DNA from: Halomonas halophila
GTDB lineage: Bacteria; Pseudomonadota; Gammaproteobacteria; Pseudomonadales; Halomonadaceae
Direction of reading: 5' to 3'
DNA: 64,000 nt
Assembly (NCBI RefSeq): GCF_030406665.1
Contig: NZ_CP129121.1
Location: forward strand, 1,488,001 to 1,552,000
A model generated the notes under the pieces. It ran no database searches. It saw only the letters and a list, made by a program, of their open reading frames with translations, and was not told the DNA's origin. This document shows, piece after piece, positions 8,068 through 17,439 of this stretch (position 1 is its first letter; each line of letters opens with the position of its first letter). A program made the position numbers and the translations under genes.

Positions 8068-9360
8068 ATGACAGCTCACGCCTCCCACTCCGATGATGCC
8101 ATCACCGACGTCGACGCCTACATGCAGCGCCTGGGCCAGCAGGCTCGCACCGCCGCCGCTCGCCTGCGCCGCGCCGACACCGCATCCAAGAACGCCGCCC
8201 TGAAGGCCATGGCCGAGCGCCTGGATGCCGCCCGCGACGCGGTGCTGGCGGCCAACGCCCGGGACCTGGAGCGCGGCCGCGAGAACGGTCTGGATGCTGC
8301 GCTGCTCGACCGCCTGGCGCTGAACGAGGCGCGCGTCGACGCCATGATCGAGGGCCTCCATCAGGTCGCGGCACTGCCTGATCCGGTGGGCGAGATCGAC
8401 GGTCTGAGCGCCCGGCCGAGCGGCATCCAGGTCGGCCACATGCGGGTGCCGCTGGGCGTGATCGGTATCATCTACGAATCGCGGCCCAACGTCACCATGG
8501 AAGCGGCCAGCCTGTGCCTGAAGTCGGGCAACGCGGCCATCCTGCGCGGCGGCTCTGAGGCCCGTGAATCCAACGCCGCCATCGCGGCCTGCCTTCGCGA
8601 GGGGCTCGAACACGCCGGCCTGCCGGAGGCGGCGGTCCAGGTGGTGGCGACCACCGACCGCGCCGCGGTCGGGCGGTTGATCGGCATGCCCGAGTATGTC
8701 GACGTGATCATCCCGCGGGGTGGCAAGTCGCTGATCGAGCGTATCTCCCGCGAGGCGCGCGTGCCGGTGATCAAGCACCTGGACGGGGTCTGCCACGTCT
8801 ATCTCGACGCCAGCGCGGACCGTGACAAGGCGCTGGCCATCGCCGTCAATGCCAAGACCCAGCGCTACGGCACCTGCAACACCATGGAGACCCTGCTGGT
8901 CGACGCCCCGGTGGCCGAGGACCTGCTCCCGGCCCTGGCCGCGGCCTACGCCGAGTACGGCGTGGAGCTGCGTGGCTGCGAGCGCACTCGGGCGATCCTC
9001 GCCGACGTCGCCCCGGCCAGCGAAGCCGACTGGGCGGCCGAGTACCTGGCGCCGGTGCTGGCGATTCGCGTGGTCGATGGCATCGACGACGCCATGGCGC
9101 ATATCGAACGCTACAGCTCGCGGCACACGGATGCCATCGTCACCGAGAACTACACCCTGGCGCGGCGCTTCCTGGCCGAGGTCGACTCGAGCTCGGTGAT
9201 GGTCAATGCCTCGACCCGCTTTGCCGATGGCTTCGAATACGGCCTGGGGGCCGAGATCGGCATTTCGACCGATCGCCTGCACGTGCGCGGCCCGGTGGGA
9301 CTCGAGGGGCTGACCACGCGCAAGTACGTGGTGCTCGGTGACGGTCAGATCCGTCAGTGA
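8068..9360 (+). CDS. proA: gamma-glutamyl phosphate reductase
   Basis: A 430-residue aldehyde-dehydrogenase-fold enzyme. It reduces L-glutamyl 5-phosphate with NADPH in proline synthesis, which in a salt-adapted organism also serves osmoprotection (general knowledge). Visible marks are the VPLGVIGIIYESRPNVT segment, RGGSEARESN, the catalytic cysteine in RYGTCNTMETLLV, and the C-terminal GPVGLEGLTTRKY. I chose the ATG at 8068 (MTAHASH...), with GGAGA eleven bases upstream; an in-frame ATG at 8032 is possible. The stop overlaps the GTG start of nadD, so proA heads the nadD-lipB run rather than pairing with proB. Confidence 0.95.
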   Translation: MTAHASHSDDAITDVDAYMQRLGQQARTAAARLRRADTASKNAALKAMAERLDAARDAVLAANARDLERGRENGLDAALLDRLALNEARVDAMIEGLHQVAALPDPVGEIDGLSARPSGIQVGHMRVPLGVIGIIYESRPNVTMEAASLCLKSGNAAILRGGSEARESNAAIAACLREGLEHAGLPEAAVQVVATTDRAAVGRLIGMPEYVDVIIPRGGKSLIERISREARVPVIKHLDGVCHVYLDASADRDKALAIAVNAKTQRYGTCNTMETLLVDAPVAEDLLPALAAAYAEYGVELRGCERTRAILADVAPASEADWAAEYLAPVLAIRVVDGIDDAMAHIERYSSRHTDAIVTENYTLARRFLAEVDSSSVMVNASTRFADGFEYGLGAEIGISTDRLHVRGPVGLEGLTTRKYVVLGDGQIRQ

Positions 9361-10049
9361 ACGAGGTATCGGTGAAGGCGGCGTCAGAGCGCGCGGCGGT
9401 CGAGGGCGCCCCGCGCATCGCCATGCTGGGCGGGACCTTCGACCCCGTCCATCTCGGTCACCTGCGCAGCGCCGTGGAGCTTCATGAGGCGCTGGGGCTC
9501 GATTGTGTGCACATGATGCCCGCGGCCCGGCCGCCTCTGCGGGGCGAGCCGCGCATCACCCCCGAGGAGCGCCTGTCGCTGCTGCGCCTGGGGATCGGCG
9601 ATACCCCCGGGCTGATCGCCGACCCGCGTGAGCTCGAGCGCGAGGGGCCGTCCTACAGCGCCGATACCCTGGCGGAGCTGCGCCGGGAGTTCGGCCCCGA
9701 GGCGCGGCTGGTCATGGCGCTGGGCCACGATGCCTTCCTGCGCCTGGCCGACTGGCATGCCCCCGAACGGCTGTTCTCCCTGGCCCACCTGGTGGTGGTG
9801 GATCGCCCTGACCACGAGGCCGACCTGCCCGGGCCGCTCGCCGAGCTGATCGGCGGTCGTGAGGTCGAGACTCCGGCGGCGCTGATGGCCTCGCCGGCCG
9901 GCGGGCTCCTGCGCCTGCGGCTGTCGTCGCGCATGGCGATTTCCGCCACCGAGGTGCGTCGGCGCCTGGCGGAGGGGCGCAGCGTGCGCTATCTGCTGCC
10001 CGAGGCGGTCGAGGAACGAATCCTCTCCGCGGGACTCTACCGTCGCTAG
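9357..10049 (+). CDS. nadD: nicotinate-nucleotide adenylyltransferase
   Basis: Transfers AMP from ATP to nicotinate mononucleotide, giving deamido-NAD in NAD synthesis. The nucleotidyltransferase motif GGTFDPVHLGH lies at about 27-37, and the C-terminal ISATEVR (family: ISSTxIR) near 196-202. At 230 residues it is of normal length. The GTG at 9357 gives a 4-bp GTGA overlap with proA. A second GTG at 9372, with GAGG five bases upstream, is an alternative start that would shorten the N-terminus by five residues. Cytoplasmic. Confidence 0.93.
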   Translation: MNEVSVKAASERAAVEGAPRIAMLGGTFDPVHLGHLRSAVELHEALGLDCVHMMPAARPPLRGEPRITPEERLSLLRLGIGDTPGLIADPRELEREGPSYSADTLAELRREFGPEARLVMALGHDAFLRLADWHAPERLFSLAHLVVVDRPDHEADLPGPLAELIGGREVETPAALMASPAGGLLRLRLSSRMAISATEVRRRLAEGRSVRYLLPEAVEERILSAGLYRR

Positions 10050-10097
10050 CCGCCGGCGGCTCGGCGCAAAAAAACGTCGTCGAGCCGTCATCGGGCG

Positions 10098-10126
10098 CTG
10101 CCAGGCTTCGCCCGAGCCGGTACAAT
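10098..10126 (+). promoter_or_regulatory. candidate sigma-70 promoter for rsfS
   Basis: CTGCCA (10098-10103) and TACAAT (10121-10126) are separated by exactly 17 bp in the 121-bp gap between nadD and rsfS. The -10 is 5/6 and the -35 4/6 to consensus. This suggests a fresh start for the rsfS-rlmH-mrdA-rodA part of the run. Confidence 0.45.
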
Positions 10127-10170
10127 GGCGGCAACATCATTTTCCGCCTAGAGGGGCTGATACGAAGGGT

Positions 10171-10545
10171 ATGCACATCGACGCACTCAAGACGCTGGTG
10201 CTGAATGCACTGGAGGAACTCAAGGCTCAAGACATCGCCGTCATCGACGTTTCCCACCTGACCAGCGTGACCGACCTGATGGTGGTCGCCAGCGGCACCT
10301 CCAGCCGCCACCTGGCGGCGCTGTCCAGCAAGCTGATCCAGACGGTGAAGGAAGAGGGCGTGGCGCCGCTGGGGGTCGAGGGTGAAAGCGGTGCCGACTG
10401 GGTGCTGGTCGACCTCGGCGACATGGTGGTGCATCTGATGATGCCAGAGACCCGGGCGCTCTATGACCTGGAGCGTCTGTGGGCCGACCTGCCGAGCGAC
10501 GGCCAGGCGCTGGAGGAAGAAGAGCGGGCCCACGGCGCTTCATGA
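10171..10545 (+). CDS. rsfS: ribosome silencing factor
   Basis: A 124-residue Iojap/RsfS-family protein. It binds ribosomal protein uL14 and blocks joining of the 30S and 50S subunits, slowing translation in starved or stationary cells. The conserved core DIAVIDVSHLTSVTDLMVVASGTS (20-43, quoted in part) and the later GADWVLVDLGDMVVHLM segment are typical. The acidic C-terminal tail (EEEERAHGAS) is variable in the family. It overlaps rlmH by 4 bp (ATGA), the arrangement also seen in E. coli. Confidence 0.94.
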   Translation: MHIDALKTLVLNALEELKAQDIAVIDVSHLTSVTDLMVVASGTSSRHLAALSSKLIQTVKEEGVAPLGVEGESGADWVLVDLGDMVVHLMMPETRALYDLERLWADLPSDGQALEEEERAHGAS

Positions 10546-11009
10546 AGGTGAGACTGCTGGCCGTCGGCACCAAGATGCCCGACTGGGTGACCAAGGGCGT
10601 CGAGGAGTACCGCAAGCGCCTGCCGCGAGACTTCGCCCTCGAGATCGAGGAGATCGCCCCCGGGGCCCGGGGCAAGAACGCCGATACCCGCCGCGCCATC
10701 GCCCAGGAGTCCGAACGCCTGCGTGCCCGGCTCAAGGGCGACGAGCATCTGGTGGCGCTGGAGGTGGGCGGCAAGACCTGGAGCACAGAACAGCTGGCCG
10801 CCCAGGCCGAGGACTGGCGCCTCGGCGGGCGCGACGTGGTGCTGCTGGTCGGTGGGCCCGACGGGCTCGACCCGGCGCTGTCCGCCAGTGCCGACCAGCG
10901 CTGGTCGCTCTCGCCGCTGACGCTGCCGCATCCGCTGGTGCGCATCCTGCTGGCCGAGCAGCTCTATCGGGCCTGGACCCTGATGGTCGGCCATCCCTAC
11001 CATCGCTGA
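10542..11009 (+). CDS. rlmH: 23S rRNA pseudouridine-1915 N3-methyltransferase
   Basis: A 155-residue SPOUT-class methyltransferase that modifies pseudouridine 1915 in helix 69 of 23S rRNA. The SAM-binding knot is marked by LLVGGPDGLD (about 103-112) and the C-terminal LTLPHPLVRILLAEQLYRA segment. The length equals the E. coli enzyme. I set the start at 10542 because the ATG overlaps the rsfS stop and begins the canonical MKVRLLAVGTKMP; longer frames upstream are not conserved-looking. mrdA begins 22 bp downstream. Confidence 0.95.
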   Translation: MKVRLLAVGTKMPDWVTKGVEEYRKRLPRDFALEIEEIAPGARGKNADTRRAIAQESERLRARLKGDEHLVALEVGGKTWSTEQLAAQAEDWRLGGRDVVLLVGGPDGLDPALSASADQRWSLSPLTLPHPLVRILLAEQLYRAWTLMVGHPYHR

Positions 11010-11031
11010 TCGCTCGAGGTCGCCGCCAAGC

Positions 11032-12924
11032 ATGCGTCAGCCACGCGACACCCTGAAGAACCCCCAGCAGGAACTGCGGATCTTTCGCCTGCGCTCGCTG
11101 CTGGCGGTGGTCATCGTGCTGCTCCTCAGCGGCCTGCTGGCGGGCCGCCTGTTCTACCTGCAGGTGGTTCAGCACGAGAAATACAGCACCCGTTCCGAGA
11201 AGAACCGCGTGCGGGTCGAGCCGCTGCCGCCGACCCGCGGGCTGATCTACGACCGCAACGGCGAGCTGCTGGCCGAGAACCGGCCGACCTACAATCTGAC
11301 GCTGGTGCGCGAGCGGGTCGACGACCTGGACGCGACCCTGGCGCTGCTGGTCGACCTGCTCGATCTGCCCGCGGATCAGGTCGAGGCCTTCCGCGAGCGC
11401 TCGCGTCAGCGTCAGCGCCCCTATCAGCCGGCGCTGCTGATGAGCGATCTCGACGAGGAGCAGATCGCCCGGCTGGCGGTCAACCGCCATCGGTTGCCCG
11501 GCGTCGAGGTCGAGGCGCAGCTGCTGCGCTACTACCCGGACGCCGAGGCCATGTCCCACGTGCTCGGCTATGTCGGCCGGATCAACACCGAGGAGCTGCA
11601 GCGGGTCGATGCCGGCAACTATGCCGGGACTCACTTCATCGGCAAGACCGGCGTCGAGCGCTTCTATGAGGACACGCTGCACGGTCAGGCGGGGCTGCGC
11701 AAGGTGGAGACCAATGCCCGCGGCCGGGTGCTGCGCGAGCTGGGGCACACCGACCCGGTGCCCGGGGAAAACCTGACGCTGACCCTGGACAAGGGGCTGC
11801 AACACCTCGCCGTGGACCTGCTCGACGGGCGGCGGGGCTCCATCGTGGCGATCGCCCCGCAGACCGGCGAGATCCTGGCCATGGCCTCGGTCCCGGGGTT
11901 CGATACCAACCAGTTCGTGACCGGCATCGACGTGGCCTCCTACCGGGCGCTGCAGCAGGACATCGACCTGCCGCTGTTCAATCGCGCCATCCGTGGCAGC
12001 TATCCCGCCGGCTCGACCATCAAGCCGTTCATGGCCATCACCGGCCTGCGCGACGGGGAGATCACCCCCGACGAGGTGATCTACGACCCCGGCTACTACC
12101 AGCTGCCCAACGATTCGCGCCGTTATCGCAACTGGCTGCGCTGGGGGCACGGGCGGGTGGATCTCGAGCGGGCGCTGGAAGTGTCCAACAACACCTACTT
12201 CTATTCCCTGGCCCACGAGCTCGGCATCGACCGCATCCACGACAGCCTGGCGCAGTTCGGTTTCGGCACCCGGGTGGCCGCCGACGTCTACGGCCAGGGC
12301 ACCGGCCTGCTGCCGTCCCGGGACTGGAAACGGGCCCGCTTCGATCAGCCCTGGTATCCCGGCGAGACGCTCTCGGTGGGCATCGGCCAGGGCTATCTGC
12401 AGATCACGCCGCTTCAGCTGGCCTCGGCCACCGCGGTGCTGGCCAATCGCGGCGACTGGGTCAAGCCGCGCCTGGTGCGCGAGACCGGCGACGTGCCGAT
12501 GCCGCTCGACCTGGACGATACGCCGCCGGACGTCGAGCTCGAGCATGCCGAATGGTGGGAGCGGGTCGTCTCGGGCATGGAGCAGGTGCTCTCCGGCAAC
12601 GAGGGCACCGCGCGCCGTGCCGGGGCGGGGCTCGAGTATCGCATGGCCGGCAAGTCCGGTACCGCTCAGGTGTTCTCGCTGGGGCAGGATCAGCGCTACA
12701 ACGCCGACGAGCTCAAGGAGCGGCTGCGCGACCATGCCCTGTTCATGGCCTTCGCACCGGTGGAAGACCCGCAGATCGCGGTGTCGGTGATCATCGAGAA
12801 TGCCGGCGGGGGCAGCAGCCATGCGGCCGCTCCGGCCCGGGCCATGACCGACTACTGGCTGCTCGAGCGCGATCACGGCGAGATCCCGCCGGAAGAGGAA
12901 GCCGACATCGAGGGAGAGGGATGA
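11032..12924 (+). CDS. mrdA: penicillin-binding protein 2 (elongation transpeptidase)
   Basis: A 630-residue class B PBP that cross-links peptidoglycan in the elongasome with RodA and sets rod shape. One N-terminal membrane helix (about 22-42) is followed by the dimerisation segment with RGLIYDRNGELLAENRP. The transpeptidase domain carries S328-T-I-K331 (SxxK), SNN (SxN) and K541-S-G (KTG-type). The C-terminus is acidic. It overlaps rodA by 4 bp (ATGA), ensuring paired production of the two partners. The periplasmic domain is anchored in the inner membrane. Confidence 0.96.
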   Translation: MRQPRDTLKNPQQELRIFRLRSLLAVVIVLLLSGLLAGRLFYLQVVQHEKYSTRSEKNRVRVEPLPPTRGLIYDRNGELLAENRPTYNLTLVRERVDDLDATLALLVDLLDLPADQVEAFRERSRQRQRPYQPALLMSDLDEEQIARLAVNRHRLPGVEVEAQLLRYYPDAEAMSHVLGYVGRINTEELQRVDAGNYAGTHFIGKTGVERFYEDTLHGQAGLRKVETNARGRVLRELGHTDPVPGENLTLTLDKGLQHLAVDLLDGRRGSIVAIAPQTGEILAMASVPGFDTNQFVTGIDVASYRALQQDIDLPLFNRAIRGSYPAGSTIKPFMAITGLRDGEITPDEVIYDPGYYQLPNDSRRYRNWLRWGHGRVDLERALEVSNNTYFYSLAHELGIDRIHDSLAQFGFGTRVAADVYGQGTGLLPSRDWKRARFDQPWYPGETLSVGIGQGYLQITPLQLASATAVLANRGDWVKPRLVRETGDVPMPLDLDDTPPDVELEHAEWWERVVSGMEQVLSGNEGTARRAGAGLEYRMAGKSGTAQVFSLGQDQRYNADELKERLRDHALFMAFAPVEDPQIAVSVIIENAGGGSSHAAAPARAMTDYWLLERDHGEIPPEEEADIEGEG

Positions 12925-14081
12925 TGGCCATGGTCGACGTGCTGCTGCGTCGCCCGCACCCGGTGAAACCCACCGCCAGCGGGATGTCTCGCAAGCGCAG
13001 CCTCTGGGAGCGCATTCACCTCGACCCCTGGCTGCTCGGCCTGCTGCTGGCGCTGATGTCGGCCGGCCTGGTGGTGCTCTACAGCGCCGGCGGGCAGAGC
13101 ATGCATATCGTCATCGCCCAGGCGATTCGCTTCGGGGTCGCCCTGGCGGGCATGGTGATCATCGCCCAGTTCTCGCCGGCCACCCTGCTGCGCTGGGCGC
13201 TGCCGGCCTATCTGGTGGGCATGCTGATGCTGCTGGCGGTGGAGATCATGGGCGACATGGGCATGGGCGCCCAGCGCTGGCTGGAGATCCCCGGGGTGGT
13301 GCGCTTCCAGCCTTCCGAGATGATGAAGCTGGCGGTGCCGATGATGGTGGCGGCCTGGCTGAGTCGTCGCGAGCTGCCGCCGCGCTGGCAGGACCTGCTG
13401 GTCTGTGCGCTGCTGATCGGCGCGCCGGTGCTGCTGATCGCCCGTCAGCCCGACCTCGGTACCTCGCTGCTGGTGGCCATGGCGGCGGTTTTCGTGATCC
13501 TGCTGGCCGGGCTGTCGTGGCGCATCATCGGGGTGCTCGCCGCGCTGGCCGCCGCCGCGCTGCCGCTGCTGTGGATGAACATGCACGACTATCAGCGCCA
13601 GCGGGTGCTGACCTTCCTGTCCCCCGAGAGCGACCCGCTCGGCGCCGGCTGGAACATCATTCAGTCGACCACCGCCATCGGCAGTGGCGGGGTCTGGGGC
13701 AAGGGCTGGCTGCAGGGGACTCAGTCGCAGCTGGAGTTCCTGCCCGAGAGCCACACCGACTTCATCGTCGCGGTGCTCGGCGAGGAGTTCGGCATGATCG
13801 GCATGCTGGCCTTCCTGGTGCTGTATCTGCTGATCGTGTGCCGTGGGCTGTGGCTCGCGGGGGCGGCACAGGAGTCCTTCGGGCGTCTGCTGGCCGGCAG
13901 CATCATCCTGACCTTCTTCATCTATGTCTTCGTCAATATCGGCATGGTCAGCGGCATCCTGCCGGTGGTCGGCGTGCCGCTGCCGCTGGTCAGCTACGGG
14001 GGGACCTCCAGCGTGACCTTGCTGGCCGGTTTCGGTATTCTCATGGCCATTCACTCGCACCGCCGCCTGCTGCCGCGCTAG
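12921..14081 (+). CDS. rodA: rod-shape peptidoglycan glycosyltransferase RodA
   Basis: SEDS-family polytopic membrane protein of 386 residues (about ten helices) that polymerises lipid II into glycan strands together with PBP2. Conserved stretches include RFQPSEMMKLAVP, RQPDLGTSLL, the periplasmic LPESHTDFIVAVLGEEFG and VGVPLPLVSYGGTSSV. The start is one of two adjacent ATGs (12921 or 12924); the first overlaps the mrdA stop. The charged N-terminal 30 residues are slightly longer than in E. coli MrdB. Confidence 0.95.
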   Translation: MMAMVDVLLRRPHPVKPTASGMSRKRSLWERIHLDPWLLGLLLALMSAGLVVLYSAGGQSMHIVIAQAIRFGVALAGMVIIAQFSPATLLRWALPAYLVGMLMLLAVEIMGDMGMGAQRWLEIPGVVRFQPSEMMKLAVPMMVAAWLSRRELPPRWQDLLVCALLIGAPVLLIARQPDLGTSLLVAMAAVFVILLAGLSWRIIGVLAALAAAALPLLWMNMHDYQRQRVLTFLSPESDPLGAGWNIIQSTTAIGSGGVWGKGWLQGTQSQLEFLPESHTDFIVAVLGEEFGMIGMLAFLVLYLLIVCRGLWLAGAAQESFGRLLAGSIILTFFIYVFVNIGMVSGILPVVGVPLPLVSYGGTSSVTLLAGFGILMAIHSHRRLLPR

Positions 14082-14117
14082 CGCGGCCGGCGGGCCGACA
14101 GACTCAGGGAGAGACGC

Positions 14118-15182
14118 ATGACGGTGACGATGTCGCGACACGGACGCCGCTGGTTGGGCCTGGCCCTCGGCGGCCTGCTGGCGGGCTTGTCCGCCGGCGT
14201 TTCGGCGGCGGATTTCGATCCGCAGCAGGGCAAGGTCCGGGCACTGGTGGATGAAGTGGCCGAGCGCGGCATCGACCGCGACTGGGTCGAGCGGGCCATG
14301 GGCCGCGCCGAGTTCCGCCAGGAAGTGCTCGACGCCATGTCCGGCGCCGCCGAGCATCGCATGGTGTGGCACGACTATCGCGATATCTTCCTCGGCGAGG
14401 AGCGCATCCAGCAGGGCGTGGCCTTCATCGACGCCCATCGCGAAGCCTTCGAACGCGCCGAGGCCGAGTACGGCGTGCCGCCGGAGATGATCGCCGCAAT
14501 CCTTGGCGTCGAGACCCGATACGGCCGGATCACCGGCGATCATCGGGTGCTCGACTCGCTGTCGACCCTGGCCTTCAACCACCCGCGGCGAGGCGACTTC
14601 TTCCGCGGCGAGCTCGCTGCCTTCCTCGAGATCACCTATCGCCAGGAGGTCGATCCGGCCAGTATCGAGGGCTCCTATGCCGGCGCCATGGGCTACCCGC
14701 AGTTCATCCCCACCAGCTATCGCGCCTATGCGGTGGACTTCGACGGCGACGGCCATCGCAACCTCTGGACCAATCCCGTGGATGCCATCGGCAGCATCGC
14801 CAACTACTTCGCCGAGCACCGCTGGCAGCCGGGGGCGCCGATCTACCACGAGGCCGAGGGACCGAGCGCGCGCCCCGATGGCATCACCTTCAACGCCGCA
14901 CGGCCGCCGAGCGTGAGCGTTGGCGAGCTGGCCGCGGCGGGCATCGAGAGCGAGGCGGCGCTGGCCGCCGACACCCAGGTGGTGCCGCTGGCGCTGGAGA
15001 TGGAAGACGGCAGCCTGCGCTACCGTTTCGGTCGCGACAATTTCTACGTCATCACTCGCTATAACCACAGCTATCTCTATGCCATGGCGGCCACCGAGCT
15101 GGCCGAGGCCATCGCCGAGGCGGAAGGGCGCCAGGCCGACTGGTTCACCGCGACCGCCGCCGACCCGGAGGAACGCCCATGA
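14118..15182 (+). CDS. mltB: lytic murein transglycosylase B
   Basis: GH103-family enzyme of 354 residues. It cleaves MurNAc-GlcNAc bonds with formation of 1,6-anhydroMurNAc, making room for new strands and feeding murein recycling. The catalytic glutamate is E132 in AAILGVETRYG, followed by the family stretch with GAMGYPQFIPTSYR and DFDGDGHRNLW. The N-terminus is a signal peptide ending ...VSAA (about 31) without a lipobox, so this form seems soluble in the periplasm rather than lipid-anchored. It overlaps rlpA by 4 bp. Confidence 0.93.
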   Translation: MTVTMSRHGRRWLGLALGGLLAGLSAGVSAADFDPQQGKVRALVDEVAERGIDRDWVERAMGRAEFRQEVLDAMSGAAEHRMVWHDYRDIFLGEERIQQGVAFIDAHREAFERAEAEYGVPPEMIAAILGVETRYGRITGDHRVLDSLSTLAFNHPRRGDFFRGELAAFLEITYRQEVDPASIEGSYAGAMGYPQFIPTSYRAYAVDFDGDGHRNLWTNPVDAIGSIANYFAEHRWQPGAPIYHEAEGPSARPDGITFNAARPPSVSVGELAAAGIESEAALAADTQVVPLALEMEDGSLRYRFGRDNFYVITRYNHSYLYAMAATELAEAIAEAEGRQADWFTATAADPEERP

Positions 15183-16105
15183 AGGCCTGGTGGATGCCGC
15201 TGCTGGCCACGCTGGTGTTGACCGGCTGTGCCGGTGGCGGCGGTACCGCGCCGGCGCCGTCCGGGCAGGCGAGCGTCGACGACGGCGCCGCCGACGACGG
15301 TGGGCGCTACGCCATGAGCAGCGACGCCTATCCCGAGGAGCCGCCCGACGTCAGCCAGGTGCCGGATGCGGTGCCGCGCGTCGAGCCACGCTCCCGGGCC
15401 GGCAATCGTTCGACCTACGAGGTGTGGGGCAAGACCTATCACGTGCTGGACGACGCCACCGGCTATGAGCGCCGAGGCACCGCGTCCTGGTACGGCGAGA
15501 AGTTCCAGGGCTATGCCACGTCCAACGGCGAGATCTACGACATGTACAAGATGAGCGCCGCTCATCGCTCGCTGCCGCTGCCGAGCTTCGCGAGGGTCAC
15601 CAACCTCGACAACGGCCGCTCGGTGATCGTGCGCGTCAACGATCGTGGTCCCTTCCACAGCGAGCGCGAGATCGATCTCTCCTATGCCGCGGCGGCGCGC
15701 CTCGACATCCTCGATCACGGTACCGGCCGCGTGCGGGTCGAGGCGATCGACCCCGTGGCCTGGCAGGCCGAGCACGGGGGCGGTGCCGATGATGCTCGGG
15801 CCGTGGCGTCCGTCGAGGCCTCGGTGCCGACCGAGCCCGTCGACGCGGCCCCGGCCCGCGCCCCGGCGTCTGAGGACGCCGTCTATCTGCAGGTCGCGGC
15901 GCTGGGCTCTGCCGAGGGCGCTCGCGAGCTCAAGGTCCGGCTGCAGGATGCGCTGTCAAAGCCGGTGCGGGTGGCCTCCGAGGCCGGCCTGCATCGCGTT
16001 CAGGTCGGCCCGCTGGCCGGCCGAACCCAGATCGACCCGGTGCGCGGCGAGTTGCGCCGGGCCGGTTTCGACGAGGCCTTTGTCGTCGATACCAGGGCCG
16101 ACTGA
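15179..16105 (+). CDS. rlpA: septal ring lytic transglycosylase RlpA (lipoprotein)
   Basis: A 308-residue lipoprotein with lipobox LTGC (Cys17). A low-complexity Ala/Asp linker is followed by the double-psi beta-barrel domain (about 95-195; GTASWYGEKFQGYATSNGE, then VRVNDRGPF with the catalytic Asp). A C-terminal SPOR domain (about 233-305) binds denuded glycan strands at the septum. The Pseudomonas homologue cleaves stem-less glycans and helps daughter cells separate. Position between mltB and dacA is conserved. Confidence 0.93.
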   Translation: MKAWWMPLLATLVLTGCAGGGGTAPAPSGQASVDDGAADDGGRYAMSSDAYPEEPPDVSQVPDAVPRVEPRSRAGNRSTYEVWGKTYHVLDDATGYERRGTASWYGEKFQGYATSNGEIYDMYKMSAAHRSLPLPSFARVTNLDNGRSVIVRVNDRGPFHSEREIDLSYAAAARLDILDHGTGRVRVEAIDPVAWQAEHGGGADDARAVASVEASVPTEPVDAAPARAPASEDAVYLQVAALGSAEGARELKVRLQDALSKPVRVASEAGLHRVQVGPLAGRTQIDPVRGELRRAGFDEAFVVDTRAD

Positions 16106-16149
16106 GTCGGCCCCGAATCTTACCGATGTTCCCGAAGAGACTGTCCTTC

Positions 16150-17367
16150 ATGAAACCCCTGAGCTACATCATGCTACGTCGGCTGCTGCCGATTCTGTTG
16201 ATCTGCCTGTCGCTGGTGTCCTCGCCGCTGCTGGCGCAGATGCCTCAGCCCGATACCGCCGCGATCCCGCGGTCGGTGATTCCGTCGCCGCCGCGGCTGG
16301 CGGCCAGCTCCTGGATCCTCATGGACGCCGACAGCGGTCGCGTGCTGGCGCAGCACAATCCCGACGAGCGCCTGCCGCCGGCCAGCCTGACCAAGCTGAT
16401 GACCGCCTACCTGGTCGAGCGCGAACTCGAGAGCGACAACATCTCGCCGGACGACATGGTGCCGATCAGCGAGAAGGCCTGGCGCACCGGGGGCTCGAAG
16501 ATGTTCGTCGAGGTCGGCGATCGGGTGCCTGTCAGCGAGCTTCTGCACGGCATCGTCATCGTCTCCGGCAACGACGCCAGCGTGGCCATGGCCGAGTACC
16601 TGGCCGGCGGTACCGAGCCCTTCGCCGATCTCATGAACCAGCACGCCGTGCAGCTGGGGATGACCAACACTCACTACGAGAATCCCACCGGGCTGCCCCA
16701 CGACAACCACTATTCCTCGGCCCGTGACCTGTCGATCCTGGCTCAGCACATCATCAACGACTATCCGGACCACTACCGGATGTACGAGCAGAAGCACTTT
16801 ACCTACGGCGGGATCGAGCAGCCGAACCGCAACCTGCTGCTGTGGCGGGATGCCAGCGTCGACGGCCTGAAAACCGGCTGGACCGAGGCCGCGGGCTACT
16901 GCCTGGTAGCGTCCGCCGAGCGCGACGACATGCGCCTGATCTCGGTGGTGATGGGCACCGACTCCAAAGAGGCGCGGGCCCAGGAGTCCCAGAAGCTGCT
17001 CAGCTACGGTTTCCGCTACTACGAGACGCTCAAGCTCTATGATCAGGGAGCCGTGCTCAACACCCCGCGGGTGTGGGGTGGCGATCGCAACGAGCTCAAG
17101 GTCGGCGTGGACGAGGACGTGCACATGACCGTGCCCCGCAATCGCGACCAGGAGCTGACTGCCAAGCTGGATATTCGCTCCGACATCACCGCGCCGATCG
17201 CCGCCGGCGAGCAGGTGGGCACCATGGAAGTGCGCCTCGGCGACGAGGTGGTGGGGCAGCGCCCGCTGCTGGCCCTGGAGCCGGTCGAGGAGGGTGGCTT
17301 CTTCAAGCGCCTGTTCGACAAGGTGCAGCGCTTCTTCATCAACCTGGTGGGCGGCTTATTCGACTGA
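16150..17367 (+). CDS. dacA: D-alanyl-D-alanine carboxypeptidase (PBP5/6 type)
   Basis: Low-molecular-weight PBP that removes the terminal D-Ala from pentapeptides in the periplasm and limits cross-linking. With the ATG at 16150 it has 405 residues: signal peptide (1-30, ...SPLLAQ), S79-L-T-K82 (SxxK), SGN in VIVSGNDAS, KTG in GLKTGWTE, then the all-beta C-terminal domain. It ends in an amphipathic helix (GFFKRLFDKVQRFFINLV) that docks on the inner membrane. An upstream in-frame ATG at 16126 would add eight charged residues and is possible. A short gap separates it from ybeD. Confidence 0.95.
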   Translation: MKPLSYIMLRRLLPILLICLSLVSSPLLAQMPQPDTAAIPRSVIPSPPRLAASSWILMDADSGRVLAQHNPDERLPPASLTKLMTAYLVERELESDNISPDDMVPISEKAWRTGGSKMFVEVGDRVPVSELLHGIVIVSGNDASVAMAEYLAGGTEPFADLMNQHAVQLGMTNTHYENPTGLPHDNHYSSARDLSILAQHIINDYPDHYRMYEQKHFTYGGIEQPNRNLLLWRDASVDGLKTGWTEAAGYCLVASAERDDMRLISVVMGTDSKEARAQESQKLLSYGFRYYETLKLYDQGAVLNTPRVWGGDRNELKVGVDEDVHMTVPRNRDQELTAKLDIRSDITAPIAAGEQVGTMEVRLGDEVVGQRPLLALEPVEEGGFFKRLFDKVQRFFINLVGGLFD

Positions 17368-17439
17368 GCGGGGTCGCCTTGGTGGCCGGGCGTGGGTCGC
17401 GTAGAATGAAGGGTCGACATGCTTTCGGACGGTTGACGG